From Balneolaceae bacterium (GTDB lineage Bacteria; Bacteroidota; Rhodothermia; Balneolales; Cyclonatronaceae), in assembly GCA_007694035.1 (NCBI GenBank), contig RECM01000278.1:1-43596 (forward strand): a DNA stretch of 43,596 nt. Reading direction: 5' to 3'. Position 1 is the stretch's first letter. Each line of letters opens with the position of its first letter. The translations under genes and the position numbers were made by a program. This document shows positions 1 through 8,288 of this stretch, one piece after another. The notes below the pieces were generated by a model, which was given only the letters and a program-made list of their open reading frames with translations, ran no database searches and had not been told where the DNA came from.

Positions 1-77
1 GGAGCAGCGAAAAGGCAGAAGCAGAAGGCAGAAGTGGGAGGAGAGCAAAAGGCAAAAAGCAGAAGGCAGAAGTGGGG
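1..77. repeat. Purine-rich GGCAGAAG repeat array, left copy
   Basis: Irregular tandem repeats of GGCAGAAG, GGCAAAA and GCAGAAG run to the edge of the next gene. The right part (about 45-77) is nearly the reverse complement of 525-561 on the other side of the four-helix-bundle gene. The same family recurs at 1424-1497 and 3664-3725. The array reaches the window edge, so its true left end is unknown. Confidence 0.8.
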
Positions 78-79
78 GG

Positions 80-424
80 TCAGACCATTTTTGAGAGGAT
101 TGCGAAAATTTCATTGATCATTTTGCCGGTATTTTCAGTTTGCTCCGAAGTAAGATAGCCGAGATTCAAAGCCAGAATAATCTGAGTATCCAGTTCTACC
201 AGCGAAGATCTGGCAATTTGATAGAACCATTTCCTGTCTTTTTCAGATTTTCTGGAAGCACCTTCGGCTATGTTCGAAGGAACTGAAACCGAAGATTTCC
301 GGATTTGACCTGTTAATCCAAACTTTTCATCTTCAGGCATACTGCCCGTCAACCTGTATATCTCAGTTACGAGCTCAATACTTTTCCTGTAAACTATTAA
401 CTTTTTATGGCTTAATATCAACAT
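80..424 (-). CDS. Four-helix-bundle protein (S23/IVP-like)
   Basis: This is a small, all-helical protein of about 114 residues of the family named after proteins encoded in 23S rRNA intervening sequences, which also includes Avd-like proteins of diversity-generating retroelements. Family hallmarks are the start region (LIVYRKSIELVTEIYRLT), the middle stretch with SSVSVPSNIAEG followed by a basic segment, and the final helices with SLVELDTQIILALNLGYL. The frame stays open upstream to 502, but the ATG at 424 matches the usual family start and the upstream 26 residues look non-coding. The gene is free-standing, not inside an rRNA. It is bracketed by inverted copies of a purine-rich repeat, which suggests a cassette. 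Molecular function is not known; no catalytic motif is visible. Confidence 0.8.
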   Translation of the reverse strand: MLILSHKKLIVYRKSIELVTEIYRLTGSMPEDEKFGLTGQIRKSSVSVPSNIAEGASRKSEKDRKWFYQIARSSLVELDTQIILALNLGYLTSEQTENTGKMINEIFAILSKMV

Positions 425-524
425 CCCCGTGTGATCTATATTTTGTAATTGGCAACAACCAATACTTCCGGTACTCCTATATAAGAACCAATTCCCCTCC
501 AACCCTTACAAAAAAATCTCCCTC

Positions 525-561
525 CCCTAACTTCTGCCTTCTGCTTTCTGCCTTTTGCTGC
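525..561. repeat. CTTCTGCC repeat array, right inverted copy
   Basis: CTTCTGCC/TTCTGC/CCTTTTGC units lie between the four-helix-bundle gene and msrB. The stretch is close to a perfect reverse complement of the repeat at about 45-77, so the gene between them sits in an inverted-repeat frame. Similar but weaker units continue to about 580. Confidence 0.75.
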
Positions 562-582
562 CTTTTTACTGCCTTCTGCTGT

Positions 583-987
583 CTATTTATCCTTTTTCAA
601 CTTCAACGAAGCCGAATTAATGCAATAACGCATACCCGTTGGTTTAGGGCCATCGGGGAAGACGTGGCCGAGATGGCCGTTGCATTCTGCGCACAACACC
701 TCGGTACGGACCATAAAGTGGCTTATGTCTTTTTTCTCTTCCACATGTCCGTCGGCCACTGGTGCATAAAAACTCGGCCAGCCCGACCCCGAATCGTATT
801 TCGTATCGGAACTGAAAAGAGGATTCCCGCAGCCCGCGCATACATACGTTCCTTCCTCTTCAATATCGTTGTACTCGCCCGTGAACGCCCTCTCAGTGCC
901 TTTCTGCCTGAGAATGCGGTACTGCTCGGCACTCAGTATTTCCTTCCATTCAGCGTCGGTACGGTCTGTTTTATCCTTTTTCATCAT
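583..987 (-). CDS. msrB: Peptide-methionine (R)-S-oxide reductase MsrB
   Basis: MsrB reduces methionine-R-sulfoxide in oxidised proteins back to methionine. The 134-residue protein has the complete domain: two zinc-binding CxxC pairs (C50/C53 and C99/C102), the SGSGWPSF motif, the GHLGHVF(P)DGP motif, and the catalytic cysteine C122 in RYCINSASL. There is no signal peptide, so it is a cytoplasmic enzyme. It starts at MMKK; the second Met is an equally possible start. A second, probably exported MsrB is encoded at 3726-4247, so the two may protect different compartments. Repeat arrays flank it on both sides, so it is probably monocistronic. Confidence 0.95.
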   Translation of the reverse strand: MMKKDKTDRTDAEWKEILSAEQYRILRQKGTERAFTGEYNDIEEEGTYVCAGCGNPLFSSDTKYDSGSGWPSFYAPVADGHVEEKKDISHFMVRTEVLCAECNGHLGHVFPDGPKPTGMRYCINSASLKLKKDK

Positions 988-1027
988 GTTATGTAATAAA
1001 GTTTTAGGGAGTGTAATTGCCTCAGGT

Positions 1028-1118
1028 CACAAGTCTCATATCTCATGTCTCATGTCTTGTGTCTTGATTCTTGTGTCTTGATTCTTGTGTCTTGATTCTT
1101 GCATCTCATGTCTCATTC
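1028..1118. repeat. Short tandem repeat array (TCTCATG / 14-bp TCTTGATTCTTGTG units)
   Basis: CTCAT(A/G)T units change to three 14-bp GTCTTGATTCTTGT units and back to CTCATGT. This is upstream of msrB. The unit sequence is different from the CTTCTGCC family nearby. No coding potential is seen. Confidence 0.8.
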
Positions 1119-1423
1119 TGCAATCAACCTATATCCCTGCCATAAAAAATACAAGTGCAAATGCACAGTTATAACAACACCGCTACCACCAAAAACCGTT
1201 CAACCCCCAAATATCTCACTCCATACCCCCAACCGCCCCCATCAATAGCCCTTCCCCCGACATACCGATCGCAAACCCGGTTTACCGGAATGAAGTCGAA
1301 GCATGCGCCCCGGTGCCCCGATGGCCCGGTGAAACCGGGCCTGCCGCGTTCACCACAGCAAAATCAACCCAATCACCAAAGCGACAAACAAAATGAACCA
1401 GCAGATAGCCCCCGAAAAAGCCA
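1119..1423. other. Gene-poor intergenic stretch with a GC-rich hairpin
   Basis: No convincing standard gene lies between msrB and the decarboxylase. A hairpin (GGCCCGGT/ACCGGGCC, loop GAA) lies at 1323-1341. Just upstream of it on the minus strand, 1350-1424 reads as a possible very short hydrophobic peptide (see findings). The rest is low in structure. Confidence 0.5.
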
Positions 1424-1497
1424 CTTCTGCCTTCTGCTTTCTGCCTTCTGCATGCCTTCTGCCTGTCTTCTGCCTGTCTTCTGCCTGCCTTCTGCCC
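1424..1497. repeat. CTTCTGCC/TGTCTTCTGCC repeat array
   Basis: At least eight CTTCTGC-type units, several spaced as TGTCTTCTGCC, share their sequence with the arrays at 1-77, 525-561 and 3664-3725. It lies between msrB and the decarboxylase. Confidence 0.8.
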
Positions 1498-1627
1498 CCA
1501 CGCCCTTTCTACAAAGCTTTTAAGAAACAACTCACGTATATTAACAACATACTATGTTCATCCGGATTCAGCGAATCGGGGGCCCTTAAACATCAGGCTT
1601 GCCTGCATAACTATATAAACAGTACCT

Positions 1628-3436
1628 ATGTCTCACGATCTGCACAAACGGGACACAATTGATCAGGTTCCGCCCGAACCCTGCAGCCCTGAAGAAGTTG
1701 CACTGAAGAGCTTTTTCCTGGGCCCGCAGTCGGAAAATGCGCCCTGGCTCAGGGAACTGGTGATGCAGATCCTCGACAACTGGTTTGCCTGGCGCCGGCT
1801 TCTGTACCCCGCCGACGGCAGGGCCATATCCGTGGCCGACCAGGAATCGACCCGTTTTCTGGCCAAAAGGGAGGATTTCAGGACCCGCATCTATGAGCTG
1901 ATGCAGCGTTTTCAGAATGAGATGCCGAGCTTTTCCCCCCGGTACATCGGCCATATGCTCACCGAAGCCTCCATGCCGGCTCTTCTGGGCCACATCATCA
2001 CCGTACTGCACAACCCCAACAACATTTCGGGTGAGGCATCGCGCGTGGGCATCGAAATTGAGGAGGAAGCCATTCATGAACTGATGAAGATGGTGCGCTA
2101 CCAGCCGGAAGAGGGGAACGGGCACTTTACCTCGGGCGGAACGCTGGCTAACCTCGAAAGCTGCCTGAGGGCACGCGGCAGAATGGCCAAATGGCTGGCT
2201 GCCGGAGCCGCCGCACGGGCCGCCGGACGGAATATCGGCCTCATGGAAGCCGCGCACATGGGCTGGGAGTATTACGACAGGCTGCGCGTTGATGACCGGA
2301 TGGACGACGACCTGCTGGTCCGGTTCAATTTCCTGAAGTCGGGCGCGCTGCGCACCGTGCGTGAATATGAAAAACTGTTCGGATTTCCGTACGAAGGCCC
2401 GGTCGCCCTGGTTCCGAATAACAAGCACTACTCCTGGAATAAAAGCATCGATATTATGGGGATGGGGGAGGAGGCGTTCCGCGGCATACCGACCGACCGT
2501 AACGGCCGCATGTCTGTGGACGGGCTGAAGAAAGAACTCGACCGTGCACTCGGCGAAAAACGTCCCGTTATGATGGTTGTTTCCATTGCCGGGACCACAG
2601 AACTGGGCGATTTCGATCCCATCCACGAAGTTCAGCACCTGCTCGATACCTGGCGTGAACAGCACGGCCTGCACATCTGGCACCACATCGATGCGGCCTA
2701 TGGCGGGTTTTTCTGTACCCTCGATATCGACAAAATAGACCTGATTTCGCAATCAATGACCGAAGCGCTCAAAAGCATGCACAAGGCCAATTCCATCACT
2801 ATCGATCCCCACAAGCTGGGGTATGTGCCCTATTCGTCGGGTGCGATCCTGTGCAAAAGCAAAAGAGAATATTTCTACAAAAAGACCCACGCTCCATACA
2901 TCAACTTCAGGGATGCCGAAGACCGCGGTCCGCAGACAGTTGAGGGATCCAGAAGTGCTGCAGGTGCTGTATCGACCTGGCTCACGGCCCGCTCAATCGG
3001 TTTGAACAGGGCTGGCTATGGCATCATACTCGAGAGGACCATCAGGTCGAGAATGAAGCTTGAGAGCCTGTTTGCCGAAGCCTCAGTGCGCCTTCGTGTG
3101 AACCCGCATGCCGAAACCAATGTGCTCTGTTTCTGTGTGGCCGATGAGGGAGACCCGCTCAGCATTGTAAACAGAAGGACCCAGGCCATCTATGAGGCCT
3201 TTTCGCCCGATGAAAACCACGACTTTTTTGTGTCGAAAACCAGCCTGGGCCGGAACGACTATAAGGCATTTCTGGATGACTTCACATCGGGATGGGATGC
3301 GGTACAGGATGCCGGTGAACTCAGCCTCATCCGCCTGGTACTGATGAACCCGTTTTTCGACAACCGCGAAACCGATGTCTACTACCCCGAAGAATTTGTG
3401 AGCAAACTGTTGCAGTTCCTCGATACCCTTGAATAA
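1628..3436 (+). CDS. PLP-dependent amino acid decarboxylase (group II)
   Basis: The 602-residue protein belongs to the fold-type I pyridoxal-phosphate decarboxylases (glutamate/aromatic amino acid decarboxylase group). Visible marks are the FTSGGTLANLESCLRARG region (cofactor phosphate contact), HHIDAAYGGFF (the Asp that contacts the pyridine nitrogen) and TIDPHKLGYVPYSSGA with the Schiff-base lysine K396. C-terminal residues fit the small domain of the family. It is longer than a typical bacterial GadB (about 466), as in the tyrosine-decarboxylase-like branch. The substrate cannot be told from sequence; glutamate, aspartate, tyrosine or DOPA-like amines are all possible. The gene is alone on the plus strand with a hairpin after its stop codon. 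Confidence 0.88.
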   Translation: MSHDLHKRDTIDQVPPEPCSPEEVALKSFFLGPQSENAPWLRELVMQILDNWFAWRRLLYPADGRAISVADQESTRFLAKREDFRTRIYELMQRFQNEMPSFSPRYIGHMLTEASMPALLGHIITVLHNPNNISGEASRVGIEIEEEAIHELMKMVRYQPEEGNGHFTSGGTLANLESCLRARGRMAKWLAAGAAARAAGRNIGLMEAAHMGWEYYDRLRVDDRMDDDLLVRFNFLKSGALRTVREYEKLFGFPYEGPVALVPNNKHYSWNKSIDIMGMGEEAFRGIPTDRNGRMSVDGLKKELDRALGEKRPVMMVVSIAGTTELGDFDPIHEVQHLLDTWREQHGLHIWHHIDAAYGGFFCTLDIDKIDLISQSMTEALKSMHKANSITIDPHKLGYVPYSSGAILCKSKREYFYKKTHAPYINFRDAEDRGPQTVEGSRSAAGAVSTWLTARSIGLNRAGYGIILERTIRSRMKLESLFAEASVRLRVNPHAETNVLCFCVADEGDPLSIVNRRTQAIYEAFSPDENHDFFVSKTSLGRNDYKAFLDDFTSGWDAVQDAGELSLIRLVLMNPFFDNRETDVYYPEEFVSKLLQFLDTLE

Positions 3437-3438
3437 AA

Positions 3439-3461
3439 GCAGCCCGGAGGGCTGCAGATTT
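3439..3461 (+). terminator. Candidate terminator after the decarboxylase
   Basis: A perfect 7-bp stem (GCAGCCC/GGGCTGC, loop GGA) starts three bases after the stop codon and is followed by AGATTTT. The T run is short, so termination strength is uncertain. Confidence 0.55.
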
Positions 3462-3498
3462 TGGGAGGCGAAAACGGTTGGTGCCGGTAGCATGCTTT

Positions 3499-3545
3499 TG
3501 AACAGTAGAACAGTAGAATAGGGAATAGGGAATAGGGAATGGGGA
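3499..3545. repeat. Short tandem repeats (GAACAGTA, then AATAGGG units)
   Basis: Two GAACAGTA-like units pass into four GGGAATA/GGGAATG units. This is another private-sequence array located downstream of the decarboxylase. Confidence 0.65.
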
Positions 3546-3663
3546 AGTGGGGGGATACGCAATCCGGAAGGTGACAACTGCGGTGCTGTTTGTATGCTTC
3601 GAGTTAGGGATCTACGGAGCAATAGAGCAATTGAGTTCGGAAGTGGGGGCTCAGTAGCACCCC

Positions 3664-3725
3664 ACTTCTGCCTTTTGCTTTCTGCCTTTTCGACGCCTTT
3701 TCGCCGCCTTTTCACTGCCTTCCGC
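3664..3725. repeat. CTTCTGCC/GCCTTTTCG repeat array
   Basis: CTTCTGCC, CCTTTTGC, TTCTGCC and GCCTTTTCGNC units run up to the stop codon of the second MsrB gene. The array belongs to the same family as 1-77, 525-561 and 1424-1497. Confidence 0.75.
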
Positions 3726-4247
3726 CTACTCCGCTACGGCCTGAAATTCAAGTGCAGCTGAATTGATGCAGTAACGGAGTCCTGTCGGTTTTGGGCCGTC
3801 GTCGAAAACATGGCCGAGGTGGCCGTCGCAGCGCGGGCACAGCACCTCGGTGCGAAGGGTATTGTAACTGTCGTCGTCTACCAGTTTTACGTTTTCGACG
3901 ATAAGGGGGGCAAAGAAACTGGGCCAGCCCGACCGCGAGTCGTACTTCTGATCGGTATGAAAGATGTGCAGCCCGCACCCGGCGCATTTGTACACGCCCC
4001 GGTCTTCATTATAGTTCAGGGGACCGGTAAATGCCGGTTCCGTCTTCTTCTCCCTGAGAACCAGATAGGCCAGTTCAGGCAGTTCCCGCCGCCAGTCGCT
4101 GTCGCTTTTCACGATACGGTCGCCCTGGTATTCGGCTGCCGGCATTTTGTGCGCCGGTATCCTCATATCGTTCGGGTTGCGGAGCTGTGCATCGCAGGAT
4201 GTAGCCGTAAAAGCCAATATGGCGGTGATAATGAGTAAGGTTTTCAT
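3726..4247 (-). CDS. msrB: MsrB, probable exported lipoprotein form
   Basis: This is a second methionine-R-sulfoxide reductase. The 173-residue protein opens with a signal sequence ending in a lipobox-like TATSC (C18), absent from the paralog at 583-987. Zinc cysteines are C88/C91 and C137/C140, and the catalytic Cys is C160 in RYCINSAAL. The SRSGWPSF and GHLGHVFDDGPKPTG motifs are intact. The family mechanism needs a reductant; an envelope form would depend on an exported thiol-disulfide partner, which is not in this window. It probably repairs oxidised Met in periplasmic or outer-membrane proteins. Confidence in MsrB is high; confidence in lipidation is moderate. Confidence 0.93.
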   Translation of the reverse strand: MKTLLIITAILAFTATSCDAQLRNPNDMRIPAHKMPAAEYQGDRIVKSDSDWRRELPELAYLVLREKKTEPAFTGPLNYNEDRGVYKCAGCGLHIFHTDQKYDSRSGWPSFFAPLIVENVKLVDDDSYNTLRTEVLCPRCDGHLGHVFDDGPKPTGLRYCINSAALEFQAVAE

Positions 4248-4324
4248 CTCGGGGGGGATTAAAAATTGGTGTTTAAAAATTGACCGGAGGGAATTGGCAG
4301 GGGAGGTTTTATGCCTGATAAATT

Positions 4325-4515
4325 AGGGAAGTAATCGGGAATTGATGAGGAGATTGAATGAGGATCGATTGGGGGATTGATGAGGAGATTGATTGGGTAT
4401 AGAATGGTAGATTGATGATGAGATTAAATGAGGATCGGTTGGGGGATTGATAAGAGGAAATTGATTGGGTATAGAATGGTAGATTGCTGATGAGATTGGA
4501 TTGGGTGGATTAATT
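4325..4515. repeat. About 71-bp tandem repeat, ~2.4 units, built from GATTGATGA submotifs
   Basis: The blocks starting near 4351 and 4421 share AGATTRAATGAGGATCG, the GATTGGGGGATTGAT core and GATTGGGTATAGAATGGTAG, with a small insertion in the second unit. A third partial unit follows. Each unit itself is made of ATTGATGAGGAGATTGA-like subrepeats. It fills the space upstream of the lipoprotein msrB gene. Confidence 0.8.
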
Positions 4516-4813
4516 GGGAGAAAGTTGATGTCATATCTGTCCAACAACAAAAAGCGTCCGGAAATTTCCATCAGCATAAAATTTTGCCTGATGCCGGCGG
4601 TTATGTCGGGGAAATCATTTATAACCTGTGTGTTATATTTGCATGCTTTCTCTATTTTGTGGTGCAGTCGGATATTCTGATGCATCGCGTTCAGTTTTCA
4701 GGATTCAGGATATCCGCATTGGTACCGGAAATCCGGATATAAATATTCATTAACCGGTTGGCCGGTGCAGATCCCCGATCCGTAACCGGTAACCATAAAT
4801 CAGGAGAAATGAT
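4516..4813. other. Intergenic region upstream of the small OM barrel gene
   Basis: No gene is seen. The region contains an AT-rich stretch and the ribosome-binding site AGGAG (about 4802) before the ATG at 4814. No other regulatory motif was recognised. Confidence 0.4.
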
Positions 4814-5293
4814 ATGAAGAAATTACTACCATTGTTGATAGTTGTACTTACGCTGTTTGCCGGTGTGCGCAGCGCCGATGCCCAGATATTCATCAGTGCC
4901 GGTGGTGCGGCCGCGACCGAGTTCGAGGGGCTGGGCCTGCAATTCGGGGCCGGTGTTCAGTTGCCCGTGCTTCCTTTCCGGCTCAGCGGCGACTACATCA
5001 TGTTTTTTGAAAAAGATGATGCCGGGGTTACCGAAAAATGGAATGAGTACAACATTAACCTGGGATATCAGTATGTGAGCCAGTTTGATTTCTCTTCATA
5101 TGTGTTCGCCGGCCTGAACTCGGCAACAGAAGAGTTTGGCTCCCTTAAAACCACAGCATATGGTGTTAATGTGGGAGTCGGGGCTGATTACAGCTTCGGG
5201 CTGCTCGGCTGGTATGGGGAGCTGAAATATACGGTGAGTGAGCTCGACCAGTTCGTCTTTACCACGGGCCTCCGTATTAAATTCGGTATTTAA
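4814..5293 (+). CDS. Small outer-membrane beta-barrel protein
   Basis: The 159-residue protein starts with a clear Sec signal peptide (about residues 1-23, cut after ADA) and continues as alternating hydrophobic/polar strands rich in Gly and Tyr, ending in a strand closing with KFGI. This matches OmpA/OmpX-like 8-stranded barrels (outer membrane protein beta-barrel domain). Its role is unknown. The start is supported by an AGGAG sequence about eight bases before ATG. It is followed at once by a 20-bp tandem repeat. Confidence 0.75.
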   Translation: MKKLLPLLIVVLTLFAGVRSADAQIFISAGGAAATEFEGLGLQFGAGVQLPVLPFRLSGDYIMFFEKDDAGVTEKWNEYNINLGYQYVSQFDFSSYVFAGLNSATEEFGSLKTTAYGVNVGVGADYSFGLLGWYGELKYTVSELDQFVFTTGLRIKFGI

Positions 5294-5314
5294 GGAGCAA
5301 TGGTTTCAGCCACT

Positions 5315-5393
5315 CAGTGGCTGAACAATACGGTCACTGGCTGTACGATCCGGTCAGTGGTTGTACAATACGGTCAGTGGTTGTACAATCCGG
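5315..5393. repeat. 20-bp tandem repeat, four units
   Basis: Units CAGTGGCTGAACAATACGGT, CACTGGCTGTACGATCCGGT, CAGTGGTTGTACAATACGGT and a final 19-bp copy are contiguous. Adjacent units share variants (TTGTAC in the last two). The 20-bp period is not a multiple of three and the open frame across it looks non-coding. Confidence 0.9.
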
Positions 5394-5474
5394 AAGGTAT
5401 AAAGCTTGCAGCGGGCAGGGCTGATGGCCATTTTTGGGTGGCCATACCTCGCCATGCTGCCGGCAGAGCGTACC

Positions 5475-6473
5475 CTAACTCGATTCCCTGGATGAAAGAC
5501 TTACCGGAATAAGCGAAAGTATTCCCAGCTGGCGGTCAGGATTCAGGATTTTGTCCTTCATCGCATTAAGGGTTACCGAGCCCAGTTTTTCAAAATCGGT
5601 TTTAATGGATGAAATTCGCGGATGGCTGTGTACGCACATTGGCAGGTCGTCGTAACCGATTACAGCCAGATCCTCAGGCACCTTTATACCCTGATACCGG
5701 GCCGCATCCATGAAACCGTGGCACATAAGATCGTTGCTTGCAAATACTGCGCCGGGTTTTTGCTCAAGCTTTTTAAAATCTTCGAATGCCTTTACGCCGG
5801 AATCGTAATTGAAATTTCCTTCATATTCCCAGGTAAGGTTCGTATCGCTTACACGCGTTATTAAGTCTTTAAACCCGTTGTACCGGAACCGGGATTCAGC
5901 CTTTGTAAACGGCCCTTTGATAATACCAAAGCTTTTATACCCACGGTTGATCAGGTACTGTGCCGCAGTGTGTCCGCCGCTGTACCCGTCGAATGTGATG
6001 GTGGTAAAAACAGGATTTTCAATAAGGGCATTTGATATTACCGGTAGCTCTTTGGGAAGGATCCTCTCAAGCTCTTCGTAATCGGTGCGGGTGTATTCGG
6101 GTATGAATAGGATCAGGCCGTCGATATACAGCTCGTTAACATATTCCAGAATCTCTTTTTGGGATTTTGCAGGATCAAACAGGCTGATAAGTGAGAGGCG
6201 GACACGGGTGGATTTTGCGGCTTTGGTAAATCCATAGAAAAAAGAAGCATAAAATTCACCCTGATGAAAATCTGTGAACAGGCCGACATTAAGTGTATTT
6301 CTGTTCCGTTGAGTGGACCTCATTCTTGTAACAGGATACTTCAGTTTCTGAGCAGCACTGATAATTTTCTTGTTTGCTTTCTCACTTATTTTCCCCGAAC
6401 CGCTCAGTACCCTCGAAACTGTAGAAACGGAATAGCCGGTTGAATTGGCTATATCCTGCATTGTGATTTTCAT
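5475..6473 (-). CDS. LacI-family transcriptional regulator A
   Basis: The 332-residue protein has an N-terminal LacI helix-turn-helix (TMQDIANSTGYSVSTVSRVLSG, residues about 4-25), the hinge helix, and a periplasmic-binding-protein-like sugar sensor ending in the pattern VIGYDDLPMCVHSHPRISSIKTDF. It is a close paralog of the regulator at 10887-11885; both have 332 residues and end in RESS. In the beta-glucan locus it probably represses or activates transport and hydrolase genes in response to a sugar. A perfect inverted repeat about 80 bp before its start (6552-6574) is a good candidate autoregulatory operator. Confidence 0.93.
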   Translation of the reverse strand: MKITMQDIANSTGYSVSTVSRVLSGSGKISEKANKKIISAAQKLKYPVTRMRSTQRNRNTLNVGLFTDFHQGEFYASFFYGFTKAAKSTRVRLSLISLFDPAKSQKEILEYVNELYIDGLILFIPEYTRTDYEELERILPKELPVISNALIENPVFTTITFDGYSGGHTAAQYLINRGYKSFGIIKGPFTKAESRFRYNGFKDLITRVSDTNLTWEYEGNFNYDSGVKAFEDFKKLEQKPGAVFASNDLMCHGFMDAARYQGIKVPEDLAVIGYDDLPMCVHSHPRISSIKTDFEKLGSVTLNAMKDKILNPDRQLGILSLIPVSLSSRESS

Positions 6474-6551
6474 TATATTATGATCAGATGTAATGTTTTT
6501 TATAATTTCAGATAAAGATATTCATCTGAATCAGGTAATAATACGACGCAA

Positions 6552-6574
6552 TTTATGCAATAAATTTGCATAAA
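6552..6574. promoter_or_regulatory. Perfect palindrome, candidate LacI operator
   Basis: Arms TTTATGCAA and TTGCATAAA are separated by TAAAT: nine of nine bases pair. It lies about 80 bp upstream of LacI regulator A and downstream of the sugar transporter. The TGCAA/TTGCA core recurs before other units of the locus. Confidence 0.6.
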
Positions 6575-6632
6575 ATATAGCAAATATCCAACAACCTGCT
6601 GAATCTAATTGCAATTGTTGCGTAACCATGCA

Positions 6633-6712
6633 GGTTAACAGGTTAATTAATATGAACCGGCTCACCTTGCCGTGAGAGGTTGGTTAATTTGCACCGGCTC
6701 CCCTTGCAGGGA
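6633..6712. repeat. Two diverged ~39-bp direct repeats
   Basis: The two units share GGTTAAT, a variable spacer, ACCGGCTC and CCTTGC. They lie between the transporter stop codon and the candidate operator. Confidence 0.6.
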
Positions 6713-6735
6713 TCTGATTCAGTTGTTTTCCTGTC

Positions 6736-8091
6736 TCAGGCAGGTTGGGCTGCTGCCCCCATTACATACGGTTTGGAGCCGATTTTGCCATAAAATACGA
6801 TATAGAGGTAGCAGAAAATCGGAATGATGAATGCCAGCTGTAAACCGGTAACATCAGCCAGTGCCCCGTAGAGCGGGGGTATGATGGCCCCGCCCACAAT
6901 AGCTGTACACAAAATACCGGATCCCTGTGCGGTATACTGGCCCATTCCGTGTATGGCAAGGGTAAAGATGGTCGGAAACATGATGGAATTGAACAGGCCG
7001 ATGCTCAGTATTGACCAGAAGGCGACACCGCCGCTGGTGATAATGGCTACTGTAAGCAGTACTACGTTGATCATGCCGTAGGTTGCCAGCAGGTTGCCCG
7101 GTTTGATAAAACGGAGCAGCCAGGAGCCGAGAAAACGCCCGAACATGGCACCGCCCCAGTAGAAGAATACGAAGGTGCCCACGAGCCGGGCCGGGGTCAT
7201 TTCAATGATGTCGCCGCCGGTTATCGTGGTCGCGATACTGCTCATTATGCCGCTTCCAAGGATAAAGGAACGGGCATCCATGTTCAGAAAATAGTTGACC
7301 AGGTAACTTCCTATGGTCACTTCAGCGCCCACATATACAAAAATGGCGAGGGCACCCAGCATCAGGTGCCGGTATTTGACGGCGTCCCTGTAATTGCCCG
7401 ATTTGTCGTGATCGGTCTCGAGGATGGAGGGCAACTTAAAGAGCGCGAAAACGATGGCCAGAAGAACCAGTACCGCGGCCAGGATCAGAAAGGGCCCCTG
7501 AACGGCGGCGGCTTCCCCGGCCATATAGATGTCACGCTCGGGTCCCGACATCCCGGCTATCTGCGCGGAGCTCATTACGGCCGCATCCAGGATGAAGGCG
7601 GCGCTTACAAGGGGTGCGAGCGTTGTTCCCAGCGAGTTAAACGCCTGCGAAAGGTTCAACCGGCTGGAGGCGTATTTGGCCGGGCCAAGTGCCGCAACAT
7701 AGGGGTTGGCAGCCACCTGCAGTATGGTTATGCCGCCCGCAAGGATGAACAGCGCAAGCAGGAAAAGCGTAAACACCCGCAGGCCCGCAGCCGGGTAAAA
7801 CAGTACACAGGCAAATCCCATCGTCATTAGCCCGATTACCACACCCCATTTGTAGCCAACTTTCGAAATGAGATAACCGCCGGGGATGGAAACCACGGCA
7901 TACGCGGTGAAAAAGGCAAACTGTACCATGCCGGCCTGAAAATAGGTAAGCTCAAATACATCCCTCAACCTGGGAATGAGGGCATCAACCAGTACGGTGA
8001 TGAATCCCCACATAAAAAACAGGGATGTAACAATGATCAGGGCAGTAGTATAGTTCGAACTCCTGTTGTTTTCTCCGGCTGATACGTCCAT
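6736..8091 (-). CDS. Sugar:proton symporter, FucP/GluP family MFS
   Basis: The 451-residue polytopic inner-membrane protein begins with the family signature SLFFMWGFITVLVDALIPRL and PGGYLISKVGYKWGVVIGL, and has ITILQVAANPYVAALGP, which is typical of the FucP/glucose-galactose transporter branch of the major facilitator superfamily. About 12 membrane helices can be counted. It probably imports the monosaccharide (glucose is the best guess) released by the GH3 enzyme encoded upstream. A perfect palindrome at 8147-8160 lies about 60 bp before the start. Exact sugar and coupling ion are inferred. Confidence 0.9.
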   Translation of the reverse strand: MDVSAGENNRSSNYTTALIIVTSLFFMWGFITVLVDALIPRLRDVFELTYFQAGMVQFAFFTAYAVVSIPGGYLISKVGYKWGVVIGLMTMGFACVLFYPAAGLRVFTLFLLALFILAGGITILQVAANPYVAALGPAKYASSRLNLSQAFNSLGTTLAPLVSAAFILDAAVMSSAQIAGMSGPERDIYMAGEAAAVQGPFLILAAVLVLLAIVFALFKLPSILETDHDKSGNYRDAVKYRHLMLGALAIFVYVGAEVTIGSYLVNYFLNMDARSFILGSGIMSSIATTITGGDIIEMTPARLVGTFVFFYWGGAMFGRFLGSWLLRFIKPGNLLATYGMINVVLLTVAIITSGGVAFWSILSIGLFNSIMFPTIFTLAIHGMGQYTAQGSGILCTAIVGGAIIPPLYGALADVTGLQLAFIIPIFCYLYIVFYGKIGSKPYVMGAAAQPA

Positions 8092-8146
8092 GGCTATTAT
8101 TGATCAGTTTTTTTAAAATGCGTTAATACGGGTTTTTGGTGCCTGG

Positions 8147-8160
8147 TTTTGCATGCAAAA
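8147..8160. promoter_or_regulatory. Palindrome upstream of the transporter, candidate LacI operator
   Basis: TTTTGCATGCAAAA is a perfect 14-bp palindrome 56-69 bp upstream of the transporter start codon. It shares the TTGC/GCAA half-site with the other candidate operators. Confidence 0.5.
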
Positions 8161-8288
8161 TATGTTCAGTTCCGGATCGGTCCGGGTTTCGTGAATATGC
8201 AAAAAAAAACAGGATGGAATGCAATTAACTTTCCGGTACTTGCGAAAAAGGCAGTGTATGGTTTATTAATTTCAGGAGTGCAGCAGGT

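Noticed and set aside
1586-2752. 388-codon minus-strand open frame opposite the decarboxylase
   Set aside because: Shadow of a well supported PLP enzyme on the plus strand.
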